The notes under the pieces are model-generated. The model was not told the origin of the DNA, ran no database searches, and saw nothing but the letters and a program-made list of their open reading frames with translations. Positions 42,930 through 50,427 of a DNA stretch of 64,000 bases are shown piece after piece. The translations under genes were made by a program, and so were the position numbers. The first letter of the stretch is position 1; every line of letters begins with the position of its first letter. The DNA is from Streptomyces sp. LUP30 (GTDB lineage Bacteria > Actinomycetota > Actinomycetes > Streptomycetales > Streptomycetaceae): the NCBI RefSeq assembly GCF_001746365.1, contig NZ_MJAJ01000042.1:1-64000 (forward strand), written 5' to 3'.

Positions 42930-44219
42930 TCACTGGTTGCCGCAGGGGGACACGGGGACCGCGTCCAGCCAGGGCAGGTCGTGTCCCATCCGGTCCCGCT
43001 TGGTGCGCAGGTAGCGGATGTTGTGTTCGCCCGCCTGCACGGGCATGGGCTCGCGCCGGGTGACCTCGATGCCGTGCCGGACGAGCGCCTGCGTCTTCTC
43101 GGGGTTGTTGGTCATGAGGCGGACGCTGTGCACGCCGAGGTCGTCGAGGATCTGCGCGCCGGCCCCGTAGTCGCGGGCGTCGGCGGGCAGACCCAGCTCC
43201 AGGTTGGCGTCCAGGGTGTCGTGGCCCTGCTCCTGGAGCTCGTAGGCGCGCAGCTTGGACAGCAGGCCGATGCCCCGGCCCTCGTGGCCGCGCAGATAGA
43301 CCACCACGCCCCGGCCCTCGCTCTGGATGCGCTCCAGGGACGCGTCGAGCTGGGGGCCGCAGTCGCAGCGCTGGGAGGCGAAGATGTCGCCGGTGAGGCA
43401 CTCGGAGTGGACGCGGACCAGGACGTCCTCGCCCTCGCCGATCTCGCCGTGGACGAGGGCGACGTGCTCGACGCCGTCGACGGCCGAGCGGTAGCCGTAC
43501 GCGGTGAACGTGCCGTGGACGGTGGGCAGGCGGGTCTCGGCCTCGCGCCGCACGGTGGGCTCGGAGCCGCGGCGGTAGGCGATGAGGTCCTCGATGGAGA
43601 TGATCGTCAGCCCGTGCTTGCGGGCGAAGGGGATCAGTTCCGGCAGCCGGAGCATCCGGCCGTCCTCGCCGGCGATCTCCACGATCGCGCCGGCCGGCCG
43701 CAGGCCCGCGAGGCGGGCGAGGTCGACGGCGGCCTCGGTGTGGCCGTCGCGGGTCAGCACGCCGCCGGGCTTGGCCCGCAGCGGGAAGACGTGCCCGGGC
43801 CGGACGAAGTCGTCCGCCTGGGACCGGCCGCTCGCCAGCAGCTGGAGGGTGGTGGCGCGGTCGGCCGCGGAGATGCCGGTGGTGACGCCATGGGCGCCGC
43901 TCGCGTCCACGGAGACCGTGAACGCGGTCTTCATCGACTCGGTGTTGTCCTCGACCATCTGCGGGAGCTTCAGCCGCTCCAGCTCGTCGGCCTCCATGGG
44001 GGCGCAGATCAGGCCCCGGCACTCGCTCATCATGAAGGCGACGATCTCGGGGGTGGCCTTCTCGGCGGCGACCACGAGATCGCCCTCGTTCTCGCGGTCC
44101 TCGTCGTCGACGACCACGACGGGGCGGCCGGCCGCGATGTCGGCGATGGCCTGCTCGACCGGGTCGAGGGAGAAGTCCTCGACGCCCTCGGCGCTGTAGA
44201 GGATCGGTGCTGTGCTCAT
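42930..44219 (-). CDS. ribAB: Bifunctional DHBP synthase / GTP cyclohydrolase II
   Basis: 429 aa from ATG 44219, which overlaps the ribM stop. The N-terminal half (about 1-210) is 3,4-dihydroxy-2-butanone-4-phosphate synthase: VVVVDDEDRENEGDLVVAAE, MMSECRGLICAPM and GHVFPLRAKPGGVLTRDGHT. The C-terminal half is GTP cyclohydrolase II, with zinc cysteines in HSECLTGDIFASQRCDCGPQ and GHEGRGIGLLSKLRAYELQE. It supplies both branches of riboflavin synthesis. Confidence 0.98.
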   Translation of the reverse strand: MSTAPILYSAEGVEDFSLDPVEQAIADIAAGRPVVVVDDEDRENEGDLVVAAEKATPEIVAFMMSECRGLICAPMEADELERLKLPQMVEDNTESMKTAFTVSVDASGAHGVTTGISAADRATTLQLLASGRSQADDFVRPGHVFPLRAKPGGVLTRDGHTEAAVDLARLAGLRPAGAIVEIAGEDGRMLRLPELIPFARKHGLTIISIEDLIAYRRGSEPTVRREAETRLPTVHGTFTAYGYRSAVDGVEHVALVHGEIGEGEDVLVRVHSECLTGDIFASQRCDCGPQLDASLERIQSEGRGVVVYLRGHEGRGIGLLSKLRAYELQEQGHDTLDANLELGLPADARDYGAGAQILDDLGVHSVRLMTNNPEKTQALVRHGIEVTRREPMPVQAGEHNIRYLRTKRDRMGHDLPWLDAVPVSPCGNQ

Positions 44220-44857
44220 GCCGGCGCTCCTTCCAGAGCGGGTTGCGAGGCCTTGCGGGAGCGCAGCCACCAGTCGCGCATGCCCCACAGGACGAGCGCG
44301 CCGTAGATGACGTACACGAAGCCGGAGAAGGCGTAGCCGTTGGCGAAGTTGAGGGGTACGCCGACGACGTCCACGAGGAGCCAGGCGATCCAGAACTCGA
44401 CCATGCCGCGCGCCTGGGCGTACATGGCGACGACGGTGCCGACGAAGATGTAGGCGTCCGGCCAGGGGTCCCAGGACAGCGACGGGTAGGCCTTGAAGAG
44501 CAGGGCGACGGCTACGGTGCCGAGGGCGGCGGCGCCGACCATGGCCGCACGCTCGGCCCAGGTGGCGAAGCGGGGGGTGATCTGCCCGTCCGCGGAACGC
44601 CCCTTGCTGCGGTTCCACTGCCACCAGCCGTACAGGGCGACCACCATCACGACGACCTGCTTGCCGGCGCTGCCGGCGAGATGACCGTAGAAGGCGACGA
44701 AGAGGACGAGGCCGGAGAGGAACTGCACCGGCCAGGTCAGCAGCGAGCGGCGCCAGCCGAGCGCGAGCGTGATCAGGCCGAGGATGTTCCCGATCATGTC
44801 CGACCAGATGATGTGCTGGTCGAACATGACGAACGCCTCGGAGTTCAGCCAGTTCAC
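44216..44857 (-). CDS. ribM: Riboflavin transporter RibM (PnuC/PnuX family)
   Basis: 213 aa with about six membrane segments (MIGNILGLITLALGWRRSLL, FLSGLVLFVAFYGHLAGSAG, AYIFVGTVVAMYAQARGMVE, WIAWLLVDVVGVPLNFANGY). WEW-like motifs (LYGWWQWNRSKGR) are as in PnuC transporters. Many annotations would call it nicotinamide riboside transporter, but its place between ribE and ribAB under an FMN riboswitch matches RibM of Streptomyces davawensis and PnuX of Corynebacterium, which move riboflavin (established). Overlaps both neighbours by ATGA. Confidence 0.9.
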   Translation of the reverse strand: MNWLNSEAFVMFDQHIIWSDMIGNILGLITLALGWRRSLLTWPVQFLSGLVLFVAFYGHLAGSAGKQVVVMVVALYGWWQWNRSKGRSADGQITPRFATWAERAAMVGAAALGTVAVALLFKAYPSLSWDPWPDAYIFVGTVVAMYAQARGMVEFWIAWLLVDVVGVPLNFANGYAFSGFVYVIYGALVLWGMRDWWLRSRKASQPALEGAPA

Positions 44858-45477
44858 AGCGCCGCTCCCCGCGTGCCGGCCGTGCCCTGCGTGGTGGCGA
44901 GCAGTCGCTCCACGTACTTGGCGACGATGTCCACCTCGAGGTTGACCGGGTCGCCGGGCTGCTTGAGTCCGAGCGTGGTCAGGGCGAGGGTGGTGGGGAT
45001 GAGGCTGACCGTGAAGTGGTCGAGGCCGGCCTCGACGACCGTCAGGCTGATGCCGTCGACCGTGATCGAGCCCTTCTCCACGACGTACCGGGCGAGGCCG
45101 TCGGGCAGGGAGATCTTGATGATCTCCCAGTTCTCGGAGGGCTTGCGCTCCAACACCGCGCCGGTGCCGTCGACATGGCCCTGCACGATGTGCCCGCCGA
45201 GGCGCGCGCCGACGGCGGTGGGGCGTTCGAGGTTGACCGGGGAGCCGACGCCGAGGGCGCCGAGGCTGGAACGGTTCAGGGTCTCCGCCATGACGTCGGC
45301 GGTGAACTCGTTGTTCTCGTTCTCGACGACGGTGAGACAGACCCCGTTCACGGCGATGGAGTCGCCGTGCTTCGCTCCGTCGGTCACGACGGGGCCGCGG
45401 AGCCGGAAGCGGGAGGCGTCGCCGAGATTCTCGACGGCGGTGACCTCACCCAGCTCTTCGACGATTCCGGTGAACAC
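44854..45477 (-). CDS. ribE: Riboflavin synthase (alpha chain)
   Basis: 207 aa from GTG 45477 (MFTGIVEELGEVTAVENLGD), with AGGAGG 10 nt upstream. The duplicated lumazine-binding domains are clear: DSIAVNGVCLTVVENENNEF and GSITVDGISLTVVEAGLDHF, with GHIVQGHVDGTG. It dismutates two lumazines into riboflavin. First structural gene after the FMN riboswitch; also called ribB or ribC in other species. Confidence 0.97.
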   Translation of the reverse strand: MFTGIVEELGEVTAVENLGDASRFRLRGPVVTDGAKHGDSIAVNGVCLTVVENENNEFTADVMAETLNRSSLGALGVGSPVNLERPTAVGARLGGHIVQGHVDGTGAVLERKPSENWEIIKISLPDGLARYVVEKGSITVDGISLTVVEAGLDHFTVSLIPTTLALTTLGLKQPGDPVNLEVDIVAKYVERLLATTQGTAGTRGAAL

Positions 45478-45625
45478 TTCCCGGGTCCTCCTGCCTCTTC
45501 GGGCACGGACTCCGGGGCCTGTCGATGACGACAGCAGGTACGGGCGAGAGCACCGGGGGCGACGCCGGACAGACTCGTCCACGGACGAGTACGTATACGG
45601 CGGCGCGCACGAATGCCCGCCCGCC

Positions 45626-45752
45626 GCGCACTGCCTCCCATCCGGACTTTAACCGTCGGTCCAGGAATTTCACCTGGTCAACCGGCCGCTGGAAGCGGCC
45701 GGGTCGCGGACTGTAACCGCCGGTTCGGACTTTCACCGACCCCGGAGTGCGC
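45626..45752 (-). promoter_or_regulatory. FMN riboswitch (RFN element)
   Basis: Read on the minus strand the region shows the conserved RFN parts in order: a closing stem (agtgcgc/gcgcact), GGGGTCGGTGAAAGTCCG, AACCGGCGGTTACAGTCCGC, a variable hairpin of about 16 bases, CAGGTGAAATTCCTGGACCG, ACGGTTAAAGTCCGGATGGG and GAGGCAGTGCGC. It lies 148 nt before the ribE GTG. FMN binding should lower expression of ribE-ribM-ribAB-ribH. A CTGTCG-TCAT-CGACAG hairpin (45519-45534) between it and the start may be part of the expression platform. Confidence 0.97.
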
Positions 45753-45859
45753 TGCTTTAGGTACAGGGCCAGTGTGCCACGCCCGATCGGGGTCCATACA
45801 GGTGAAGTGTGTGGGGTGGCTCACAGAGCGTCGCGACAGCACGCATGCCCGTAACCCTT

Positions 45860-45904
45860 ACTGGTCCATACCTATTGACGCACTGGTCTAGTCCTTTCTA
45901 GGGT
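45860..45904 (+). promoter_or_regulatory. Orphan chitinase-type promoter with two DasR (dre-like) sites
   Basis: Two dre-like sites, actggtccatacctat (45860-45875) and actggtctagtccttt (45882-45897), bracket TTGACG (45875-45880). An 18-nt spacer leads to TAGGGT (45899-45904). The arrangement and much of the sequence (TTGACGCACTGGTCTAGTCC is identical) copy the chitinase promoter at 31017. No chitinase or other chitin gene follows; the next coding sequence is a sigma-factor pseudogene. Confidence 0.82.
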
Positions 45905-45914
45905 CGAGGCCTGC

Positions 45915-45956
45915 GACCCGGCGGCGGTGACGACGGCCCTTGCCCGCCGCCGGGTC
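45915..45956 (+). terminator. Strong hairpin directly after orphan promoter
   Basis: gacccggcggcgg (45915-45927) pairs perfectly with ccgccgccgggtc (45944-45956), a 13-bp GC stem with a 16-nt loop, only ~10 bp after the -10 of the orphan promoter. It may be the terminator left from a deleted gene, or terminate a short DasR-controlled RNA. Confidence 0.6.
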
Positions 45957-45997
45957 CCCTCGTCCGGCCGATCGCGCGGCTCTGGCGGGGTGACGCC

Positions 45998-46496
45998 ATG
46001 ACGACCGCGAGGGCCGCCGAGTTCGAGGCCCGTCGCCCCCGTCTGTTCGGGTTGGCCCATCGCATGCTCGGCTCGGCCCACGAGGCGCAGGACGCCGGTC
46101 CAGGACGCCTGTCTGCGGTTCAGCGGCGCCGACCGCGCGGGGATCGCGTACCCGGCGGTCCTGGCCGGCCAGGACCGCCGCCGGCCTCTGCCTGAACCGG
46201 CTCACGTCGGCGCGGGCGCGCCGCGGGTCGTACGTCGGCACCTGGCTGCCCGAGCCGGTCGTCACCTCCGACGCCACGCTCGGCCCTCTGGAGTCGGCGG
46301 AGCAGCGTGAGGTGGTCTCCCCGACGGGGAGATCTCGGGCGTGCACGCGGTGATGAATCCGGACAAGCTGGCCTTCGTGGAACGGCGACTGGGCCGGGCA
46401 CAGCGGCGGCTGTCACATTCCGGGGCGCCGCTCGGTCCCAGCTGCGAAGGGCGCTCCGACCGGGAGCGTCCGGCAACCGAAGGGACCGAACGATGA
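45998..46496 (+). pseudogene. Decayed SigJ-like ECF sigma factor
   Basis: The ATG at 45998 opens MTTARAAEFEARRPRLFGLA and HRMLGSAHEAQDA, sigma region 2. The homology then jumps frames (VQDACLRFSGADRAG; LCLNRLTSARARRGSYVGTW followed by LPEPVVTSDATLGPLESAEQ and R). Region 4 is deleted, and the sequence rejoins at GEISGVHAVMNPDKLAFVER, the tail typical of SigJ-type factors with a SnoaL-like extension. About 500 bp remain of an expected ~900. The final frame ends in TGA at 46494-46496, still overlapping the SDR start by ATGA. It is non-functional as a sigma factor. Confidence 0.8.
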
Positions 46497-47236
46497 CCAC
46501 GATCCTGGTGACCGGCGGCACCGGAACCCTCGGCCGACTCGTCACCGAGCGGCTGCGGGCCGAAGGACACGAGGTGCGGGTACTGAGCCGGCACACCCCG
46601 CCGTACGCCGTCGACCTGCGCGAGGGCGGGACTGCGCTGGACGCGGCCGTCACGGGCGTGGACACCGTCGTGCACTGCGCGAGCTCGCCGCGCGGCGGTG
46701 ACGAGCGGGCGGCCGGGCATCTGATCGCCGCGGCGCGCCGGGCCGGGGTGCGGCATCTGGTCTACATCTCGATCGTCGGGGTGGACCGGGTGCCGTACGG
46801 CTACTACCGGGCGAAGCTCGCCGTGGAGAAGCTGGTGGAGGAGTCGGGGCTGGGCTGGACGGTGCTGCGCGCCACGCAGTTCCACGACCTGCTGGTCCAG
46901 GCGTTCCAGGCGCTGGCCAGGGTGCCGGTCCTGCTGCTGCCCGCCGGGGTGAGCGACCAGCCGGTGGAGGTGGCCGAGGTCGCCGACCGGCTCGCGGAAC
47001 TGGCGGTCGGCGCGCCCTCCGGACGGGCCGAGGACATGGGCGGCCCCGAGGTGCGCACCGCGGAGTCGCTGGCCCGCGCGTTCCTGGAGGCGAGCGGCCG
47101 GCGGTGCGCCGTGCTGAACGTGCCCCTGTTCGGCGCGGCCTACCGGGGCTTCCGCTCGGGCGGCCATCTCGCCCCGGAACAGGCCGTCGGCAAGGGCACG
47201 TTCGAGGACTACCTGGCGACACGCATCCGTCGCTGA
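46493..47236 (+). CDS. NAD(P)-binding SDR-type oxidoreductase
   Basis: 247 aa from ATG 46493 with AGGGA 8 nt upstream. TTILVTGGTGTLGRLVTERL is the GxxGxxG nucleotide site of atypical (NmrA/YwnB-like) SDR proteins. VDTVVHCASSPRGGDERAA and HLVYISIVGVDRVPYGYYRA (the YxxxK pair) follow. Such genes are usual partners of SigJ-type sigma factors; here the partner is a pseudogene, so expression may have changed. Its last 28 bp overlap the convergent ROK gene. Confidence 0.9.
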   Translation: MTTILVTGGTGTLGRLVTERLRAEGHEVRVLSRHTPPYAVDLREGGTALDAAVTGVDTVVHCASSPRGGDERAAGHLIAAARRAGVRHLVYISIVGVDRVPYGYYRAKLAVEKLVEESGLGWTVLRATQFHDLLVQAFQALARVPVLLLPAGVSDQPVEVAEVADRLAELAVGAPSGRAEDMGGPEVRTAESLARAFLEASGRRCAVLNVPLFGAAYRGFRSGGHLAPEQAVGKGTFEDYLATRIRR

Positions 47237-48525
47237 CCCGCACCCGGCAGGCCGGGGGCCTCCCGCTCGTCGCTGCCGAACAGTTCGTCCTGCGCGGACT
47301 CGCGGGCCGTGAGCAGCGCCCCGCGCAGGACCGCGCCGCCGCCCAGGGCGCTGGGGCGCACCTCCGTGGGCAGGGGAGCCATCAGGCGCAGCCGCCGTGC
47401 CACCCGGAGCGCCAACTCGTCGCCGCCCGCCCGGCCGACCTCACCGCCGAGGACCACACAGCCGGGGTCGAGGACGGCGACGACGGACGCGACCCCGAGG
47501 GCCAGCCGGTCGGCGAGGGCGTCGAGGAACCGGTCGGCGGGGGCGCCCGGGAGCCGGTCGGCGGGGGCGTCCCGCAGACGGTCGGTCGAGTCGTCCGGCA
47601 GAGGGCGGTCGGCGTCGGTGGTGCGGACCGCGTCCACCGCCTGGCGCACCAGCTCCGCCGCCACCGGTTCGCCGGCCCGGGCCCGTGCCGTCAGGCCGTG
47701 CTCCGCGGCCAGGGCGGTGATCGCCGCCGAGCCGGCCAGGGAGTGGAACCCGCCCTCGCAGCCCGTGGCCGAGGGCAGGCCGTCGGTGCCGGGCACCGGG
47801 AGGAAGCCGATCTCGCCCGTGCCGCCGGAGGCTCCCCGGCGCAGGCCGCCGTCCAGCACGACGGCCGCGCCGATGCCGTGGCCGAGCCAGAGCAGGACGA
47901 AGGTGTCGCGATCGCGGGCGCAGCCCTCGTGCTGCTCCGCGAGGGCTGCGAGGTTGGTCTCGTTCTCGACGTGTGCGCGGGCGTCCGGGAACCGTTCCTG
48001 CAGGGCGGCCACCAGACGTCGGTGCCATTCGGGCAGCCCGCTGGAGTCGCGCAGTTCGCCGCTGACCGGGTCGATCAGGCCGGGCGCGCCGATGCCCAGG
48101 GTGTGCAGCGGGTCGGCCCCGGCCTCCTTCGCCGCCCGTTCGACCAGGGTGACCGCCCGCTCGACGGCCGTCCCCGTGCCGGTGTCGTCGCCGATCGGCA
48201 CGGACCCCTCGGCGAGCACCCGGCCGACGAGGTCGGAGACGAGCACCGCGACCCCCTCGGTACGCACGTCCAGGGCGGCCAGATGGGCGCGGCCCGCGAC
48301 GATGTCGTAGAGCTTCGCGTTCGGTCCGCGTCGCTGCTCGCCCGTCTCCCCCGCGACCTCGATCAGTCCGGAGGCGGTGAGGCGTTCGACGAGGTCGGCG
48401 ACCGTGGGCCGGGACAGACCGGTGAGCTGTTTCAACTGCCCTGCCGTCAACGGGCCTTCGCGTTGCAGCAGCCGCAGGGCGAGCCGGTCGTTGATGACCC
48501 GGGCGGTGCTCGGGGATGCGGGCAT
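47209..48525 (-). CDS. ROK-family transcriptional regulator
   Basis: 438 aa. The N-terminal winged helix (LLQREGPLTAGQLKQLTGLS, RPTVADLVERLTASGLIEVA) is followed by a ROK kinase-like domain with LGIGAPGLIDPVSGELRDSS, HVENETNLAALAEQHEGCAR, GHGIGAAVVLDGGLRRGASG, GEIGFLPVPGTDG and DPGCVVLGGEVGRAG. The ROK zinc motif is reduced to ATGCEGGFHSLAG. Around residues 330-365 there is a repeat-like insertion (DRLRDAPADRLPGAPADRFL). It is divergent from an MFS gene with a perfect dyad between; a sugar-responsive repressor is likely. Confidence 0.92.
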   Translation of the reverse strand: MPASPSTARVINDRLALRLLQREGPLTAGQLKQLTGLSRPTVADLVERLTASGLIEVAGETGEQRRGPNAKLYDIVAGRAHLAALDVRTEGVAVLVSDLVGRVLAEGSVPIGDDTGTGTAVERAVTLVERAAKEAGADPLHTLGIGAPGLIDPVSGELRDSSGLPEWHRRLVAALQERFPDARAHVENETNLAALAEQHEGCARDRDTFVLLWLGHGIGAAVVLDGGLRRGASGGTGEIGFLPVPGTDGLPSATGCEGGFHSLAGSAAITALAAEHGLTARARAGEPVAAELVRQAVDAVRTTDADRPLPDDSTDRLRDAPADRLPGAPADRFLDALADRLALGVASVVAVLDPGCVVLGGEVGRAGGDELALRVARRLRLMAPLPTEVRPSALGGGAVLRGALLTARESAQDELFGSDEREAPGLPGAGQRRMRVAR

Positions 48526-48587
48526 GGCGGGAATCCTCCCACGGCCGAGGGGGACTCGGTCGATGCGTCGTGACCGGCCCCTCTATT

Positions 48588-48608
48588 TATCAGGCAGGGT
48601 TCCTGATA
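48588..48608. promoter_or_regulatory. Candidate ROK operator
   Basis: TATCAGG-N7-CCTGATA, a perfect 7-bp dyad in the 133-bp gap between the divergent ROK and MFS genes. It overlaps AT-rich bases suited to the MFS -10. Dyads of the TTTATCAGG/CCTGATAAA kind are common next to ROK regulators in streptomycetes (recall), so autoregulation plus MFS control is expected. Confidence 0.65.
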
Positions 48609-48658
48609 GTTTACGTCGGCATCGCGACGAGGCGACGCGGACCCGGAAAGGGCGAGGA

Positions 48659-49879
48659 ATGAGCGGAGCGGGCGACGTGGTCCACACCCCGGCGCAGGTG
48701 CGGCGGGCCCGGTACGCCGTGGCGGCCGTGTTCACCGTCCACGGCGCGGTCACCGGTTCGTTCGCCACCCGGGTGCCGTGGATCCAGGATCACGCCGGCG
48801 TCTCCACCGGGCAGCTCGGGTTCGCCCTGGCCTTCACCGCGTTCGGCGCGGCCTGCGCCATGCCGCTGGCCGGCTCGATCACCCATCGCTTCGGCAGCCG
48901 GCCCGCGCTGCGCGGCCTGCTCGCGCTGTGGACGCTGTCGCTGACCCTGCCCGCCCTCGCGCCGAATCTGCCGCTCCTGTGCCTGGCGATGTTCACGTAC
49001 GGGGCCGCCGCGGGCACCGCGGACGTCGCGATGAACGCTCTCGGCGTCGAGGTGGAACGGCGACTCGACAGGTCGATCATGTCGGGCCTGCACGGCATGT
49101 GGAGCGCGGGCGCCCTGGTCGGCTCGGCGGGCGGGACGCTCGCCGCGCACCTCGGCTCGGACGCACGGCTGCATCACGCGCTCGCTGCGGCCGTCCTCAC
49201 CGTCCTCGGACTCGTCGCCTGCCGATGGGTGCTGGACATCAGGCCCACCGAGGACGAGGAGCCGCCGCCGCGGTTCGCGCTGCCGCCCCGCTCGGCCCTG
49301 CTGATCGGCGCCGTCGGGTTCTGCGCGGTGTTCGCCGAGGGCGCGAGCCTGGACTGGTCGGCGGTGTACCTGCGCGACCGGCTCGCCTCCTCGGCCGGGG
49401 TCGCGGCGGCCTGCACGACCGGCTTCATGTTCACCATGGCGGTGGCCCGGATCGCGGGGGACGCGGTGGTGAACCGGTTCGGTGCGGTGCGCACCGTGCG
49501 CGCCGGGGGCGTCCTGGCCGCCCTGGGCGGTCTGCTGATCGTCGTCGCGGGTCATCCGGCGGTGGCGATCGGCGGTTTCGGGCTGATGGGGCTCGGCATC
49601 GCGGTCGTCGTACCGCTGTGCTTCGCCGCGGCCGGGCACAGCGGGCCCAACCCCAGCCAGGCCATCGCCGGCGTCGCGACCATCACGTACACCTCCGGAC
49701 TGATCGCCCCCAGCCTGATCGGCGGAGTGGCGCAGGCGACGAGCCTGATGGTGTCGTTCGTCGTCGTGACGGTGCTCGCGTGCGGGCTGGTGGCCTTCGC
49801 CGGTGTGCTGCGCGGCGGCGAGCGCACGGGCGCGAAGGTCAGTCCGCGGGCCGCAGCAGTGCCCGGCCCCCGGTCCTGA
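48659..49879 (+). CDS. MFS transporter (Fucose/YbjJ-like sugar branch)
   Basis: 406 aa from ATG 48659 with GGCGAGGA upstream. Twelve hydrophobic segments; the loop 2-3 part reads PLAGSITHRFGSRPALRGLL, and RSIMSGLHGMWSAGALVGSA is typical of the YbjJ/fucose-permease-like group. The substrate is unknown; the ROK regulator beside it suggests a carbohydrate or exported sugar derivative. Its 3' end overlaps the convergent thioesterase gene by 41 bp. Confidence 0.88.
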   Translation: MSGAGDVVHTPAQVRRARYAVAAVFTVHGAVTGSFATRVPWIQDHAGVSTGQLGFALAFTAFGAACAMPLAGSITHRFGSRPALRGLLALWTLSLTLPALAPNLPLLCLAMFTYGAAAGTADVAMNALGVEVERRLDRSIMSGLHGMWSAGALVGSAGGTLAAHLGSDARLHHALAAAVLTVLGLVACRWVLDIRPTEDEEPPPRFALPPRSALLIGAVGFCAVFAEGASLDWSAVYLRDRLASSAGVAAACTTGFMFTMAVARIAGDAVVNRFGAVRTVRAGGVLAALGGLLIVVAGHPAVAIGGFGLMGLGIAVVVPLCFAAAGHSGPNPSQAIAGVATITYTSGLIAPSLIGGVAQATSLMVSFVVVTVLACGLVAFAGVLRGGERTGAKVSPRAAAVPGPRS

Positions 49880-50297
49880 GGGTCTCGCTCCACGGCGCGG
49901 GGCGCATGGTCGCCGGGTCCAGCCGGACGAGGACCCGTTCGCCGCGCGCGTAGGTCAGCGTCCCGTCCGTCGAGCAGAACCGGAAGCCGTACGTCAGCCC
50001 GGTGGTGCCGAGCCGCTCCAGCCACAGGTGCACGGCGTAGGCGCCCGGCTTGGTGACCGGGGCCTCGTAGCTGACGCGCAGTTCCTTGACGGCGTTGCAG
50101 GCGTCGCCCGCCGTGGCCCAGTCGCCCTCGAAGCGGACGCCGTACTCCTGCCACAGCTCGGTCCAGGCGCGTTCGACCATCAGCGGGTAGCGGGCGTTGT
50201 GCAGCAGTCCGAGCGCGTCCAGGTCGTCGAAGTGGACGGTGACGGGGACGAGCCGGCCGTACGTCACAGCGGGGGCGGGCGGGGCTTCGGCGGTCAC
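49839..50297 (-). CDS. Acyl-CoA thioesterase (hotdog fold)
   Basis: 152 aa from GTG 50297, chosen because AGGAGA lies 8 nt upstream; an ATG ten codons earlier is less likely. VTVHFDDLDALGLLHNARYP is the 4-hydroxybenzoyl-CoA thioesterase signature with the catalytic Asp and HNARY, followed by ELWQEYGVRF, and VRVSYEAPVTK-like strands. It should hydrolyse acyl-CoA esters; substrate unknown. Confidence 0.9.
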   Translation of the reverse strand: MTAEAPPAPAVTYGRLVPVTVHFDDLDALGLLHNARYPLMVERAWTELWQEYGVRFEGDWATAGDACNAVKELRVSYEAPVTKPGAYAVHLWLERLGTTGLTYGFRFCSTDGTLTYARGERVLVRLDPATMRPAPWSETLRTGGRALLRPAD

Positions 50298-50427
50298 GAC
50301 GGACTCTCCTGTGCATGTATGAGGCAACGACCATTATCCTAAGCCGCCCCTAAGCGGTCGCTCACCCTCCCGTCGCACGGGAGGATGAGCGCGACAGCCA
50401 CTCCCTCATGAAAGCGAACCCCCGACC

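Noticed and set aside
45998..46195. A short intact 65-aa protein from the sigma-factor start
   Set aside because: Only the first ~30 residues match sigma region 2; the rest is frame-shifted, so it is part of the pseudogene.
47104..48573. Plus-strand 489-codon frame opposite the ROK gene
   Set aside because: Antisense shadow; ROK motifs are on the minus strand.
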